Both the position numbers and the translations under genes were made by a program. The notes under the pieces were generated by a model. That model was given only the letters and a program-made list of their open reading frames with translations, did not search any database and was not told the DNA's origin. A stretch of 64,000 nucleotides of DNA from an uncultured Acidobacteriota bacterium (GTDB taxonomy: Bacteria > Acidobacteriota > Terriglobia > Bryobacterales > Bryobacteraceae): contig CADEFM010000002.1 of the NCBI GenBank assembly GCA_902826605.1, positions 124,001 through 188,000 on the forward strand, written 5' to 3'. Of this stretch, positions 35,054 to 45,173 are shown piece by piece. Numbering within the stretch: position 1 is the first letter of the stretch; each line of letters starts with the position of its first letter.

Positions 35054-35914
35054 TCAGCCGCTCGGGGGAGCAGCCAAAACATTGTCGATGAGTCTCGTTG
35101 TTCCCACATACATCGCTCCGGCGATCAGCACGGGTGTCGCGATCGTCTCAACTGGCGTGAGGGTCTCGACATCGACGATGGAAAAGTACTCCAGACGGAC
35201 TTCAGGGTGGGTGTGGAAGATCGGCAGGACACTAGTCCGAATAGTTCCCGCTGAGCGCTCGCCATTCTGCACGGCTTTTCCTGCCGTAAACAGCGCTTGC
35301 GAGAGCGTGACGGCTATGTTTCGTTCCGCTGCCGTGAGGCGCTGATTGCGCGAACTCAAAGCCAGGCCATCGGATTCCCGCACGGTGGGAATCGCGACGA
35401 TTTCGATGGACATGTTGAGATCGCGCACCATGCGGCGAATTACAGCGAGTTGTTGTGCGTCTTTTTCTCCAAAGTAGGCACGGTCCGCTTGAGCGATCTG
35501 AAAGAGCTTCATCACCACGGTAGCCACTCCGCGAAAATGACCCGGACGAGAGGGCCCGCACAGATGCTCGGTAAGCGCAGGGACGTCCACCCATGTAAGT
35601 TGCTCACTTGGGTACATCTCCGCGGAGTCCGGGGCGAAAACAAAATCAACGTGCTGCTCGCCGCACACCGCCATGTCATCCGTGAGAGTGCGCGGGTAAC
35701 GTTCCAGATCGTCTTTCCGATCGAATTGCGTGGGATTGACGAAGATAGTTACCACCACAGCGTCGTTGTCACGCCGCGCGCCCTCGATCAAACGGCGATG
35801 GCCCAGATGCAGCGCGCCCATCGTCGGTACCAAGCCGATGGTCTGGCCGCTGCGCCGGATCGGCAGGAGGCGTGCGCGTAAAGCTGCAATGGACGTGATC
35901 AACTCCGGCGTCAT
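35054..35914 (-). CDS. panC: pantothenate synthetase (pantoate-beta-alanine ligase)
   Basis: ATP-dependent joining of pantoate and beta-alanine to pantothenate. 286 residues, with [21 protein letters not shown] (HxGH-type nucleotide site), [66 protein letters not shown] and [16 protein letters not shown]. Overlaps panB by 4 bp. Last gene of the minus-strand panG-like-panB-panC operon; panD is not here. Confidence 0.95.
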   Translation of the reverse strand: MTPELITSIAALRARLLPIRRSGQTIGLVPTMGALHLGHRRLIEGARRDNDAVVVTIFVNPTQFDRKDDLERYPRTLTDDMAVCGEQHVDFVFAPDSAEMYPSEQLTWVDVPALTEHLCGPSRPGHFRGVATVVMKLFQIAQADRAYFGEKDAQQLAVIRRMVRDLNMSIEIVAIPTVRESDGLALSSRNQRLTAAERNIAVTLSQALFTAGKAVQNGERSAGTIRTSVLPIFHTHPEVRLEYFSIVDVETLTPVETIATPVLIAGAMYVGTTRLIDNVLAAPPSG

Positions 35915-36696
35915 GCCGAGCCTGCCGCCCTTACCTCTTCGGCGAATTTTCTGACTGCTTCGACGACAATTTGGTCCAGGTTCGCCTTGCGCTTCGCGAA
36001 AGGCGGGGCGCTACTGGTCAGGCCCAGTAGATCGTAGCTCACCAGAACCTGACCGTCGCAATCCGCACCGGAGCCAATTCCGATGACCGGGATATGAAGT
36101 CTTGCGGACGCCTCTCGCGCCAATTCAGCCGGAATGCATTCCAGCACAATGGCGAACGCTCCAGCCCGCTCGATGGCGACGGCGTCTTCGAGCAATTGCC
36201 GCCCGGCTTCGACCGTAGTCGCCTGGCGCTTGAATCCGCCCATGCGGTGCACCGATTGCGGCGTCAACCCCAGGTGGCCGACTACCGGAATACCCAGCGA
36301 CACCAGACGCTCGATGGTCGCGATCATGGGTGCTCCACCCTCGAGTTTGACCGCCATCGCGCCACCTTCCTGCAAGAGACGCCCTGCGTTGCGAATGGCG
36401 TCCTCCATGCTGGCCTGATAGCTCATGAAGGGCATATCCGCAACTACCAGGGCGCGGCGAGTGCCGCGCTGCACGGCTCGTGTATGCCGGATCATGTCGT
36501 CCATAGTGACTTCCAGCGTGTCTGCGCCGCCCAAGATCACCATTCCAAGCGAATCCCCCACCAGCAGAACGTCGGCGCCTGCCTGATCCAGCAGGTGCGC
36601 CATAGTGGCGTCATATGCGGTGAGCATCACGATCTTCTCGCCGCGGCTTTTCATCGCGGGCAGGTCAGGCGCCCGCAGCGGTTTAGTGTTTGTCAT
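35911..36696 (-). CDS. panB: ketopantoate hydroxymethyltransferase
   Basis: Adds the hydroxymethyl group of methylene-tetrahydrofolate to 2-oxoisovalerate. 261 residues. [33 protein letters not shown] and the [19 protein letters not shown] region hold the Mg-binding Asp residues. [19 protein letters not shown] and [24 protein letters not shown] complete the barrel. Overlaps its neighbours by 4 bp on both sides. Confidence 0.95.
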   Translation of the reverse strand: MTNTKPLRAPDLPAMKSRGEKIVMLTAYDATMAHLLDQAGADVLLVGDSLGMVILGGADTLEVTMDDMIRHTRAVQRGTRRALVVADMPFMSYQASMEDAIRNAGRLLQEGGAMAVKLEGGAPMIATIERLVSLGIPVVGHLGLTPQSVHRMGGFKRQATTVEAGRQLLEDAVAIERAGAFAIVLECIPAELAREASARLHIPVIGIGSGADCDGQVLVSYDLLGLTSSAPPFAKRKANLDQIVVEAVRKFAEEVRAAGSA

Positions 36697-37568
36697 GTTT
36701 CGGTCAATGCGAGTTCGAGTTCAGCAAGCAACGGCTCGGGCAATCCGCGCCGCCGCGCGATTGGCAAAGTTCGAAGCCCCGCGGCGCAGTATGCATCCTG
36801 TGATTCTTTGCTGATGGCGCGCAATCCTTCGCGATTGCGGCGGACGGTCTGCGCGTCACCGCGCGAGATAGGGCCTGTGAGCGCGGCGTCCGGTCCTAGG
36901 GTTAGAGTATTTGCGACCGCGGCCTGACACAATGGCGACAGCGCCGCGAGTGCGTCACTACGCGTGACGCCTGCGGCTTCCATCGCTTCGAGTGCGGCGT
37001 CGATTGAGCTGATCAGATAGTTTGATGCGAATACCGCTGCTGAGTGATACAACCCCCAGCGTTCGGCTGGAATACGCAAGGGGTGGCCGTGCAAGACTGT
37101 GATGATCTCATGAGCCCACGCGACCGCGCGCTCCTCACCGCACGTGGCGAAATATGAGCCCGGCAACGCGGTCATGCCTTGCTGCGCACTAGGAACCGTC
37201 TGCAAAGGATGGATGGCTCCTGTCGCGACACCCGCAGTTCTTAGCGCGTCTAATTCGCTCGGCCCCCGGCTTCCAGAGGTGTGAAGCGCAATTCCATCCT
37301 GGAAGCCGGCACGGTGCAATTGTGCGGCGACGGTGGCGATGGCTCCGTCCGACACAGCGATGAGCAGGTGGGTCGCGTAGTGGGGCACTTGATCGATGGA
37401 GATTGCCTGGACCTGGCCAACAAATTCCGCGGCGCAACGGGCGTTATCCGGGGAACGGCTGGCGATTGCTGCCAACGGCGCGCCATTCTCGCGCAGAAGG
37501 CGGCCCAACGCCGTGCCCAGGCGGCCCGCGCCGATGATGGCAATGTTGGGACTTGATGTGCTCACCAC
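36693..37568 (-). CDS. Rossmann-like/DUF2520 reductase, candidate ketopantoate reductase
   Basis: 291 residues. N-terminal NAD(P)-binding Rossmann fold [21 protein letters not shown] (about 9-29, GxGxxG variant), then a DUF2520-type helical domain with [40 protein letters not shown] and [15 protein letters not shown]. First in a 4-bp-overlap operon with panB and panC, where the missing step is reduction of ketopantoate to pantoate. That role is inferred from context. A non-PanE reductase (PanG) is known from Francisella; I cannot confirm that it is the same family. Starts with GTG or ATG near 37568. Confidence 0.75.
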   Translation of the reverse strand: MVSTSSPNIAIIGAGRLGTALGRLLRENGAPLAAIASRSPDNARCAAEFVGQVQAISIDQVPHYATHLLIAVSDGAIATVAAQLHRAGFQDGIALHTSGSRGPSELDALRTAGVATGAIHPLQTVPSAQQGMTALPGSYFATCGEERAVAWAHEIITVLHGHPLRIPAERWGLYHSAAVFASNYLISSIDAALEAMEAAGVTRSDALAALSPLCQAAVANTLTLGPDAALTGPISRGDAQTVRRNREGLRAISKESQDAYCAAGLRTLPIARRRGLPEPLLAELELALTET

Positions 37569-37707
37569 CTTACATCATCACACTCAACGGACCTGAAGGG
37601 CGGCAGGGCCATCTTGCACGGCCTCTGCTTGATAGTCCGGCCTCCGGAACGCTATCCTCAAGAATAACTCCCACATTTTCGAATCTCAGCAGGAGCCCAG
37701 CAACAGA

Positions 37708-38496
37708 ATGTCCTCTATCGATGTCCCGCTTACCAAGCGGGGGTTCGGCGTAACCAGCCGCAAAGATAACTGGTGGGTGGAGCCGCTCGTCGTTTTTCTT
37801 GGGTACATGAGCTTCGTCGTGTACGCAACCTGGGCTGGGATGGCAGGCAACAACTATCTTTACACCGGAGGCGGTGCGGATTACCTTTCGCCGATGTATT
37901 CGCCTCTCCTTACGGAAACCGCGCCTTCGTGGTGGCCCGCGTTCCTGCCGTTCTCAGCCGCGATGCTAATACTTCCGTTCCCTGGAGGCTTTCGATTCAC
38001 GTGCTACTACTATCGCGGCGCGTACTATAAAGCGTTTTGGGCGGATCCAATTTCCTGCTCCGTCGGCGAACCTCGCAACGCATACCGAGGGGAAAAGAAG
38101 TTCCCACTGGTTTTTCAGAACATCCACCGTTACTTTTTGTACTTCGCTATTATTTTCGTTTTCATTCTGCTCTATGACGGATACCGTGCGCTGTGGTTCA
38201 CCGGAGCCGACGGCCAGAAGCATTTCGGTATAGGTGTGGGATCGCTGGTTCTCATCCTCAATCCAATCCTCCTCGGCATGTACACCTTTGGCTGCCACTC
38301 TTTCCGCCACCTGATTGGCGGCATCAAGGACGTGATTTCGGCCTCACCGGCCCGCAAGGCGGCGTATGATTGCGTCTCCTGCCTGAATCGCAATCACATG
38401 AAGTGGGCTTGGATCAGTATGTTCTTTGTCGGTTTCGCGGACTTATATGTGCGGATGTGCGCCATGGGCGTCTGGACCGATTGGAGAATTCTCTAA
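37708..38496 (+). CDS. sdhC: succinate dehydrogenase membrane subunit, actinobacterial type
   Basis: 262 residues, five hydrophobic helices. The stretch LPFPGGFRFTCYYYRGAYYKAFWADPISCSVGEPR and conserved His residues (NIHRYFLYFA, CHSFRHLIGG) are typical of the single large membrane anchor of mycobacterial/actinobacterial-type Sdh. The His residues likely bind heme or contact quinone. It anchors SdhAB and passes electrons to menaquinone. Two bp separate its stop from sdhA. Confidence 0.85.
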   Translation: MSSIDVPLTKRGFGVTSRKDNWWVEPLVVFLGYMSFVVYATWAGMAGNNYLYTGGGADYLSPMYSPLLTETAPSWWPAFLPFSAAMLILPFPGGFRFTCYYYRGAYYKAFWADPISCSVGEPRNAYRGEKKFPLVFQNIHRYFLYFAIIFVFILLYDGYRALWFTGADGQKHFGIGVGSLVLILNPILLGMYTFGCHSFRHLIGGIKDVISASPARKAAYDCVSCLNRNHMKWAWISMFFVGFADLYVRMCAMGVWTDWRIL

Positions 38497-38498
38497 TC

Positions 38499-40313
38499 AT
38501 GGCGGATTATCCGGTTCACACTTACGACGTGTTAGTGATAGGCGCGGGTGGCGCGGGCTTGCGCGCGGCTATTGAGGCTTCAGCCGCTGGCTGCAGAACC
38601 GCTGTGGTCACCAAATCCCTACTGGGCAAGGCTCACACTGTAATGGCGGAAGGCGGAATGGCGGCTGCGATGGGGCACGTAGATGATCGCGACAATTGGC
38701 GCGTCCACTTCGCCGATACCATGCGCGGGGGCCAATATTTGAATAATCCTCGCATGGCCGAATTGCACGCCAAAGAAGCGCCCGCCCGCGTGAGGGAACT
38801 GGAAGCGTGGGGCGCGATCTTCGACCGCACCAAGGACGGTCGCATTCTGCAGCGCAACTTCGGAGGGCACCGCTATCCCCGGCTGGCGCACGTGGGCGAC
38901 CGCACCGGTCTCGAAATGATCCGCACGCTTCAGGACCACGGTATTCATCAAGGCATGGATGTGTATGCCGAGCACACTGTCGTCAAACTGTTCATCGATG
39001 GGAATCGCGTGGCGGGAGCGTTCGCATACGATCGAGAACGCGGCCGCTTCAAGGTATTCCATGCGAAGGCCGTGGTGCTCGCAACCGGCGGTGTCGGCCG
39101 ATCCTTTAAGGTCACATCGAATAGCTGGGAATACACGGCGGATGGCCAGGCGCTGGCCTACAACGCAGGGGCGGCGCTGCTCGATATGGAATTCGTTCAG
39201 TTCCATCCTACTGGCATGGTGTGGCCTCCCTCGGTCAAGGGCATACTGGTCACCGAGGGCGTACGAGGCGAAGGCGGCGTGCTCAAGAATAATCAGGGCA
39301 AGCGGTTCATGTTCGACGACATTCCGGAAAATTACCGCAGCTCTACTGCCGACAACCCGGAAGAAGGCTGGCGTTACACGCAAGGCGATAAGAGCAGCCG
39401 CCGTCCACCGGAATTGTTGACTCGCGATCACGTGGCCCGCTGTATCAATCGCGAAGTGAAAGCAGGGCGGGGAAGTCCGCATGGCGGGGTCTTCCTGGAT
39501 ATTTCCTGGATCAAAGAAAAGCTCCCCAATTCAGTCGAGCACATCAAGAAAAAGCTGCCCAGCATGTACCACCAGTTCAAACAGCTGGCCGATTTGGATA
39601 TTACCAAGGAGCCCATGGAAGTGGGCCCCACCACGCATTACATCATGGGCGGCATTCAGGTAGATGCAGATACGCAGATGACTGCCGTAGAGGGCTTGTT
39701 CGCCGCGGGGGAATGCGCCGCTGGCCTGCACGGGGCTAATCGGCTGGGAGGGAACTCGCTCTCCGATCTGCTGGTATTTGGCAAACTTGCCGGCGAGTAT
39801 GCCGCCAAATTCGCGAAGGTCCAAGCCACGGGTAGCGTGAATCAGTCGGAGATTGAAACTGCAGGGAAGGATGCCCTGGCGCCCTTCGAACGTGGCGCTG
39901 CCGGTGAAAATCCATTCACGATACAAAGCGAACTTCAGGACATTATGCAGAATCTGGTGGGCATCGTCCGTGTAGAAAACGAAATGGCAGAGGCGCTCGA
40001 CAAAATCGCGAAACTGCGTGAGCGTGCCGCCCGGGCCGGTATCACGGGCAACATCGAATACAACACGGGATGGCACACCGCGCTCGATTTGGAAAACATG
40101 CTTGCCATATCCGAGATGATCGCGCTCGCCGGCATCGAGCGTAAGGAAAGCCGGGGAGGGCACTTCCGCGACGATTACCCAGCGAAGAGTGAGGAATGGG
40201 GCAAGTTCAACTTGCGGATCGTCAGGGGCGCCGACGGCCACCCCAAACTGGAACGGGTCCCCGTCGTTCCAATGACGGAAGAGATGAAGCAAATCGTCCA
40301 GGAGAACCTCTAA
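38499..40313 (+). CDS. sdhA: succinate dehydrogenase/fumarate reductase flavoprotein subunit
   Basis: 604 residues from the ATG at 38499. FAD-binding DVLVIGAGGAGLRAAIEA (about 10-27), KAHTVMAEGGMAAAMG (covalent-FAD His region), VQFHPTGM, EGVRGEGGVLKNNQGKRFM, the catalytic Arg region RDHVARCINREV, THYIMGGIQV and LHGANRLGGNSLSDLLVFGKLAG are all present. Oxidises succinate in the cytoplasm as part of the sdhCAB complex. Confidence 0.95.
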   Translation: MADYPVHTYDVLVIGAGGAGLRAAIEASAAGCRTAVVTKSLLGKAHTVMAEGGMAAAMGHVDDRDNWRVHFADTMRGGQYLNNPRMAELHAKEAPARVRELEAWGAIFDRTKDGRILQRNFGGHRYPRLAHVGDRTGLEMIRTLQDHGIHQGMDVYAEHTVVKLFIDGNRVAGAFAYDRERGRFKVFHAKAVVLATGGVGRSFKVTSNSWEYTADGQALAYNAGAALLDMEFVQFHPTGMVWPPSVKGILVTEGVRGEGGVLKNNQGKRFMFDDIPENYRSSTADNPEEGWRYTQGDKSSRRPPELLTRDHVARCINREVKAGRGSPHGGVFLDISWIKEKLPNSVEHIKKKLPSMYHQFKQLADLDITKEPMEVGPTTHYIMGGIQVDADTQMTAVEGLFAAGECAAGLHGANRLGGNSLSDLLVFGKLAGEYAAKFAKVQATGSVNQSEIETAGKDALAPFERGAAGENPFTIQSELQDIMQNLVGIVRVENEMAEALDKIAKLRERAARAGITGNIEYNTGWHTALDLENMLAISEMIALAGIERKESRGGHFRDDYPAKSEEWGKFNLRIVRGADGHPKLERVPVVPMTEEMKQIVQENL

Positions 40314-41053
40314 TGGCGGAGCAGGCAACTTTCCGCATATGGCGTGGCAGCCGCGGCGAAGGTAAGTTCGTTAACTACACCACTCCGATCACGAGCGGAA
40401 TGGTGGTGCTCGACGCCGTTCACGGTATCCAAGCGTCGGACGCAAACGACTTGGCCGTGCGTTGGAATTGTAAAGCGGGCAAGTGCGGATCGTGCTCGGC
40501 TGAAATCAACGGCAAGCCCAGGCTCATGTGCATGACACGGCTCAACACGCTAGATCTTACCGAGCCTGTCACCGTCGAACCCATGCAGACCTTCCCGCAC
40601 GTGAAGGATCTGGTGACAGACGTTAGCTGGAATTTCGCCGTCAAGAAGAAGATTCAGAAATTCACGCCGCGTGCGGCCGATGCCGCCGATGGCACTTGGC
40701 GCGTTAAGCAGGCTGACGTTGACCGGCCACAGGAATTCCGTAAGTGCATCGAATGCTTCCTTTGCCAGGACGTCTGCCACGTGCTGCGGGACCACCACCT
40801 GCACGATGAGTTCGCCGGTCCGCGCTTTTTCGTCTATGCTGCGAATCTGGAAATGAATCCCATCGATTCCGGCGATCGCGTGAAAGCGATCAAAGAAGAT
40901 CTTGGCATCGGTTACTGCAACATCACGAAATGCTGCACCAAGGTCTGTCCGGAAGAAATCAAGATCACCGATAACGCAATCATTCCGCTAAAGGAGCGCG
41001 TGGTAGACGATTTCTTCGACCCGCTGGGCGGGCTGATCAAGATCTTCCGGTAG
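40313..41053 (+). CDS. sdhB: succinate dehydrogenase iron-sulfur subunit
   Basis: 246 residues; start overlaps the sdhA stop by one base (TAATG). N-terminal [2Fe-2S] ligands in CKAGKCGSCSAEINGKPRLMC (about 59-79). C-terminal clusters in CIECFLCQDVCHVL and CNITKCCTKVCPEEIKI. Electron wire from SdhA flavin to the membrane subunit. Confidence 0.94.
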   Translation: MAEQATFRIWRGSRGEGKFVNYTTPITSGMVVLDAVHGIQASDANDLAVRWNCKAGKCGSCSAEINGKPRLMCMTRLNTLDLTEPVTVEPMQTFPHVKDLVTDVSWNFAVKKKIQKFTPRAADAADGTWRVKQADVDRPQEFRKCIECFLCQDVCHVLRDHHLHDEFAGPRFFVYAANLEMNPIDSGDRVKAIKEDLGIGYCNITKCCTKVCPEEIKITDNAIIPLKERVVDDFFDPLGGLIKIFR

Positions 41054-41097
41054 TGGGTTCGGACTGTTCGAACAAGGACCGTGCGAAGATTTAGAGG

Positions 41098-42402
41098 GTG
41101 GAACGGTTTGTCGTCAGAAATTTCGGATGCAGGGCGTCACAGGCCGATGGCGCTGCCATCGAAGCTGGACTCTTAGCGAAGGGTCTTCGGGCGGCGGATG
41201 ATCCGTCGGGCGCCGAGCTGGTCGTCCTCAATACTTGTACAGTGACCGCTACCGCGGACGACGAAGTGAAGCAAGTCATTCGCCGGGTTCGGCGTGAGAC
41301 GCCAGGGGCGCGTATCGTGGTCACGGGCTGCTACGCGCAGCGCGCACCGGAGGAGATCGCGAACCTGGAAGGCGTTAGTCTGGTGGTGGGCAACTCGCAC
41401 AAAGCACGCCTTGCGGATCTGGTTGCCGAGCCTCACTACCACGGACAAATTGAAATCGGCGATATTTTCGCGCAGACAGACTTCCTGTCGGCGCCAGTGG
41501 AAGACGCCGCAGGTGATCGGACGCGACCCAACCTCAAAATTCAGGATGGCTGTAATAACCGCTGTTCGTTTTGCATCATCCCCTTCGTTCGCGGCCGAAG
41601 CCGCAGCGCTCCACCGGATCGCGTAGTGGAACAAGTCACGACGCTCGCCTCAAAGTATCGCGAAGTAGTTCTGAGCGGCATCAATCTTGGACGCTGGGGG
41701 CGCGAGTTTTCCGGAGCGTCACAGCATGCAAAGCCGCGGCTCGCGGGTCTAATCCGGCGCTTGTTGGATGAAACACCGGTCGAGCGTCTGCGGTTGAGCT
41801 CCATAGAGCCAATGGATCTCTCCGACGATCTGCTGGAGCTCATGGCCGCTTCACCGCGCATTGCGAAACACGTGCATGCACCTCTGCAATCCGGTTCCGA
41901 TGCGGTGTTGGGACGTATGCACCGGAAGTATCGTCCGAGGCATTACGCCGATCGCATCGCCCAGGCGCGTATGTTGATGCCGGATTGTGCCGTCGGCGCG
42001 GACGTGATGACCGGGTTTCCCGGCGAGATGGAGGCCGAATTTCAAGAGAGCCGGACCTTCATCGAAAGCCTGCCCTTCACCTACCTGCATGTGTTCACTT
42101 ATTCCGAACGCCCAGGGACGCCTGCCGCGGAATCGGCGGCGCAAATTCCAATGCCGGTGCGCCGCGAACGCACGCGAATTCTGCGGGAACTGAGTGCGCG
42201 CAAGAATCTGGAGTTCCGCAAGTCCGCAGTCGGCAAGACGCTGAGTGTCGTCACGCTGGAGAGCGGACAAGCACTGAGTGAAAATTACCTGAAGGTGACG
42301 CTTCAAGGCCGCTACCCTTCCAACCGAATCGCTGAGATTCAAATCGGTGGACTAACCACGGATGGAGTTTGCGAAACTGGCGCGTTTCCAGTCATGCAAT
42401 AG
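41098..42402 (+). CDS. mtaB: tRNA t6A37 methylthiotransferase
   Basis: Radical-SAM enzyme making ms2t6A at position 37 of ANN-decoding tRNAs. 434 residues, GTG start. UPF0004 domain with Cys in NFGCRASQAD, NTCTVT and VTGCYAQR. The radical-SAM motif CNNRCSFCIIPFVRGRSRS follows, then RLSSIEP, HVHAPLQSGSD and YLHVFTYSERPGTPA, the MtaB type. A C-terminal TRAM-like stretch follows. Convergent with recR. Confidence 0.9.
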   Translation: MERFVVRNFGCRASQADGAAIEAGLLAKGLRAADDPSGAELVVLNTCTVTATADDEVKQVIRRVRRETPGARIVVTGCYAQRAPEEIANLEGVSLVVGNSHKARLADLVAEPHYHGQIEIGDIFAQTDFLSAPVEDAAGDRTRPNLKIQDGCNNRCSFCIIPFVRGRSRSAPPDRVVEQVTTLASKYREVVLSGINLGRWGREFSGASQHAKPRLAGLIRRLLDETPVERLRLSSIEPMDLSDDLLELMAASPRIAKHVHAPLQSGSDAVLGRMHRKYRPRHYADRIAQARMLMPDCAVGADVMTGFPGEMEAEFQESRTFIESLPFTYLHVFTYSERPGTPAAESAAQIPMPVRRERTRILRELSARKNLEFRKSAVGKTLSVVTLESGQALSENYLKVTLQGRYPSNRIAEIQIGGLTTDGVCETGAFPVMQ

Positions 42403-42415
42403 CTCGCGGGCTAAC

Positions 42416-43015
42416 CTACATTTCCCGCCGGTTCTCCAGAGATTTGGAAATGGTCACTTCGTCGGAAAATTCCAGATCGCTGCCTACGGGTATGCCCATG
42501 GCGATGCGTGTAACACGCAGGCCCAGCGGCTTCAGCAGGCGCGACAGATAGACCGCGGTGGCTTCGCCCTCCACGTTCGGGTTGGTGGCGAGGATGATCT
42601 CTTTAGCCTCTCCGCGTGCGATGCGGTCCAGTAATCCCTTGATCTTGAGCTGCTCCGGACCAATACCGCGCAGGGGGGAAATGGATCCGTTCAGCACGTG
42701 GTACAGGCCATTGAAGGTGCGCGTAGTTTCGATGGGCATGATGCTGTGCGATTCCTCAACGACGCATATCTGCGCGCGGTCGCGCTGCGCATCGCGACAA
42801 TAGGGGCAGAGATCGCCGTCGCTGATGTTATTGCACTCCCCGCACAGACCCAGGTGATCCTTGACATCCAGAAGTGCATCCGCCAGGCGTGCGGCGTCTT
42901 CTCGCGATGTGCGCAAAACATGGAACGCAAGCCGTTGGGCGGATTTCTGCCCGACTCCAGGCAAGCGGCGGAACTCATCGATCAATCGTTGCAGTGGTGC
43001 GGCAAAGTCTGGCAT
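42416..43015 (-). CDS. recR: recombination protein RecR
   Basis: 199 residues. Helix-hairpin-helix start ([25 protein letters not shown]), C4 zinc finger [16 protein letters not shown], then a Toprim domain [43 protein letters not shown]. Works with RecO/RecF in gap repair. Last gene of the ffs-dnaX-ybaB-recR block, 31 bp after ybaB. Confidence 0.95.
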   Translation of the reverse strand: MPDFAAPLQRLIDEFRRLPGVGQKSAQRLAFHVLRTSREDAARLADALLDVKDHLGLCGECNNISDGDLCPYCRDAQRDRAQICVVEESHSIMPIETTRTFNGLYHVLNGSISPLRGIGPEQLKIKGLLDRIARGEAKEIILATNPNVEGEATAVYLSRLLKPLGLRVTRIAMGIPVGSDLEFSDEVTISKSLENRREM

Positions 43016-43046
43016 GGAAATGGACTGACGCCCTCGCCCGCCCCCG

Positions 43047-43355
43047 TTAGAACATTCCCGGAGGCAGACCGAGCCCGCCCAGCATCCCGCTCATTTTCTG
43101 TTTTGTTTCCTCGTCCACTTTATGAGTAGCGTCGTGAAAAGCGGCCAGCACTAGATCTTGCAGCATCTCCACATCACTGGTGACTTCGGCTTCGATCTTG
43201 ACGCCAGTGACGTTCTTGTGGCCATCCATCTTGACGGTTACCATGCCGCCGCCTGCGGAGCCTTCCACGCGGATCAGCGCGATCTCCTCCTGCATCTTCT
43301 GCTGCATCTTTTGGGCCTGCGCCATCATGGACTGCATGTTTCCGGGCATCTTCAT
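43047..43355 (-). CDS. ybaB: YbaB/EbfC nucleoid-associated protein
   Basis: 102 residues: N-terminal coiled coil ([26 protein letters not shown]), [24 protein letters not shown] and a C-terminal helix [25 protein letters not shown], all family-typical. Binds DNA as a dimer. Three bp after dnaX. Confidence 0.93.
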   Translation of the reverse strand: MKMPGNMQSMMAQAQKMQQKMQEEIALIRVEGSAGGGMVTVKMDGHKNVTGVKIEAEVTSDVEMLQDLVLAAFHDATHKVDEETKQKMSGMLGGLGLPPGMF

Positions 43356-43358
43356 AAG

Positions 43359-44969
43359 TTAAGTGTCCTTCAGATTCCTGACCGTTCGCACCTGGCTGCC
43401 CGGGAACATTTCCTGGAAGCGCTGAACTTCGGGATGCGCCATCGCGCGCGTTGCGGCATCATCGCCGGAAACCGGAGTCACAATTCCCGGCTGCGGAGCG
43501 GCCTCCCCTATTTTGACGGTCACCCGGACCGGGCGTCCGGCCACCCGCTTTGCGGCTGCCTCAAATTCGGGTTGCTTGAGAAACATCAGATACATCTTCG
43601 GTGTGGTGAAAATCAGTTCGCCTGGTGTTTCCGCTACGCTAGAATGCTCCAGTGCGTCGGCCAAGTGCGTGAGCTTGCCTTGCGCTAGCGCCGAAAAAAG
43701 CCGCGAACGGAAATCGCCGGATTCTGGAGGTGGAGGCGCATTCGCCGCAGTCGCCGGTGGAATGGATCGCACCTCGGCCGAGGGCACATAACCTGCCTGG
43801 ACCTGGCCTATGGGCCTGCTCGGCGCGCGCAATCCGGACGCGGGAGCGGTCAAGCCCGCTAGCGCTTCTTCAATCGGCTGCAACCGGCTCGCATGCACCA
43901 TTCGAAGCAGCCCCATCTCCAAATGCAGGCGGGGTTGCAGGGAAACCTGCAAGGCACTGAACAATTCGAGCGTCAATTGAAGATAACGCGTCAAATCCTC
44001 TTCACTAAACCGCCCGGCTGTACCGGCGAGCTTCTCCTGCTCAGCGGGAGAAGCCGCCACCAGCCGCGTGGACGATCCCGCTATTTTCACTACGAGCAAA
44101 TTACGGAAATACCGCGCCAGTTCCCGTGCGAAATGTTGCAGGCTGCGGCCGTTGGATTCAAGCTCTGCGGCAATGTCGAACATTTTCCGCACGTCGCCCG
44201 CCGTCAAGGCTTGCGCAACCTGATCCAGCGATTCCAGCGCGAACATCCCGAGCAAAGTGCGTACCTGGGAAGCTTCGAGAGTAGTACCGCAACAGGCGAT
44301 CGCCTGATCCAGGGCCGAAAGCGAATCCCGGACACTGCCCTCGCCGGCCAGCGCCAGCACGCTCAGCACCTCGGCGTCGGCAGTGATTCCTTCTTGCTTG
44401 GCGATCCATTCCATACGCGCGGCTAAAGATGCGAAATCAACAGACCGAAAACTGAACTGCTGACAGCGCGATTGAATGGTGGTTGGAATCTTGTGCGATT
44501 CGGTGGTGCACAAAATAAAAACCACCCATTCGGGCGGCTCTTCCAGCGTCTTGAGCAGCGCGTTGAAGGCTTCGCTGGTGATTTGATGCGCCTCATCGAC
44601 GATAAATATCTTGTAGCGGTCCCGCGCCGGCCGGAAGCGTACGCTTTCGCGCAGCTCCCGCATTTCATTGATGCCGCGGTTGGATGCGGCGTCGATCTCA
44701 ATCACGTCGATTGCGCCTCCCGCCGTAATTTCCTTGCAGCTGGCGCACACGCCGCACGGATGGGCCGTCGGACCCTGCTCGCAATTCAAACATCGCGCCA
44801 TGATCCGCGCGACCGTGGTTTTGCCGGTTCCGCGCTGTCCTGAAAAGATGTAGCCGTGCGCAATGCGGCGCTGCGCGATGGCGTTTTCAAGCGTGGTCTT
44901 GACGTGTTCCTGGCTGATCAGCTCCTCAAATGCCTGGGGACGGTATTTGCGGGCGATAACCTGGTACAT
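43359..44969 (-). CDS. dnaX: DNA polymerase III subunits gamma/tau
   Basis: 536 residues from the ATG at 44969 (MYQVIARKYRPQAFEELISQEHVKTTL), the standard start. Walker A SGQRGTGKTT, zinc finger CLNCEQGPTAHPCGVCASC, Walker B IFIVDEAHQIT, sensor FILCTTESHKIPTTIQSRCQQF. Clamp-loader core to about residue 360, then a Pro/Ala-rich linker and a tau-like C-terminus. Starts 22 bp downstream of the SRP RNA and probably shares its transcript. Confidence 0.94.
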   Translation of the reverse strand: MYQVIARKYRPQAFEELISQEHVKTTLENAIAQRRIAHGYIFSGQRGTGKTTVARIMARCLNCEQGPTAHPCGVCASCKEITAGGAIDVIEIDAASNRGINEMRELRESVRFRPARDRYKIFIVDEAHQITSEAFNALLKTLEEPPEWVVFILCTTESHKIPTTIQSRCQQFSFRSVDFASLAARMEWIAKQEGITADAEVLSVLALAGEGSVRDSLSALDQAIACCGTTLEASQVRTLLGMFALESLDQVAQALTAGDVRKMFDIAAELESNGRSLQHFARELARYFRNLLVVKIAGSSTRLVAASPAEQEKLAGTAGRFSEEDLTRYLQLTLELFSALQVSLQPRLHLEMGLLRMVHASRLQPIEEALAGLTAPASGLRAPSRPIGQVQAGYVPSAEVRSIPPATAANAPPPPESGDFRSRLFSALAQGKLTHLADALEHSSVAETPGELIFTTPKMYLMFLKQPEFEAAAKRVAGRPVRVTVKIGEAAPQPGIVTPVSGDDAATRAMAHPEVQRFQEMFPGSQVRTVRNLKDT

Positions 44970-44991
44970 GGTGGGGTCGCTGAGTGAACAT

Positions 44992-45098
44992 GCCAGACCC
45001 CGGGTAATCCGCGGCACACGGGTTAAACCACTACCGTTGCTTCCTTCCGGACCTGGCGGGGTTTGCAGCCGCCCGTTGCACGAAGCCCGGAGCCTGAC
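44992..45098 (-). ncRNA. ffs: bacterial small (4.5S-type) signal recognition particle RNA
   Basis: The minus strand contains CAGGTCCGGAAGGAAGCA, the universal symmetric and asymmetric loop of domain IV that binds Ffh. The ends pair almost completely: GTCAGGCTCCGGG at the 5' side (45098 down) with CCCGGGGTCTGGC at the 3' side (to 44992). About 107 nt, normal for a 4.5S-type RNA. Placement directly before dnaX is common in bacteria. Its promoter must lie in the 75 bp before the divergent mcrB gene. Confidence 0.92.
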
Positions 45099-45173
45099 AA
45101 CTTCCTATGCTAGCAGATCGACCCAGGGCGCTACGCTGTATATTAGAACCTTTATGTTAGGCATAGAGAGCAA

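Noticed and set aside
41066-41079. TGTTCGAACA palindrome before mtaB as a fourth operator
   Set aside because: Half-sites resemble TTGTTC/GAACAA but the 8-bp centre of the operator is missing, so it would not bind the same dimer; a 10-bp palindrome can occur by chance.
45001-45098. SRP RNA strand on plus
   Set aside because: The Ffh-binding loop reads GGTCCGGAAGGAAGC only on the minus strand.
45105-45167. CTATGC/GCATAG inverted pair flanking the SRP RNA side of McrBC as att or transposon ends
   Set aside because: Only 6 bp, no matching copy on the far side of mcrC.
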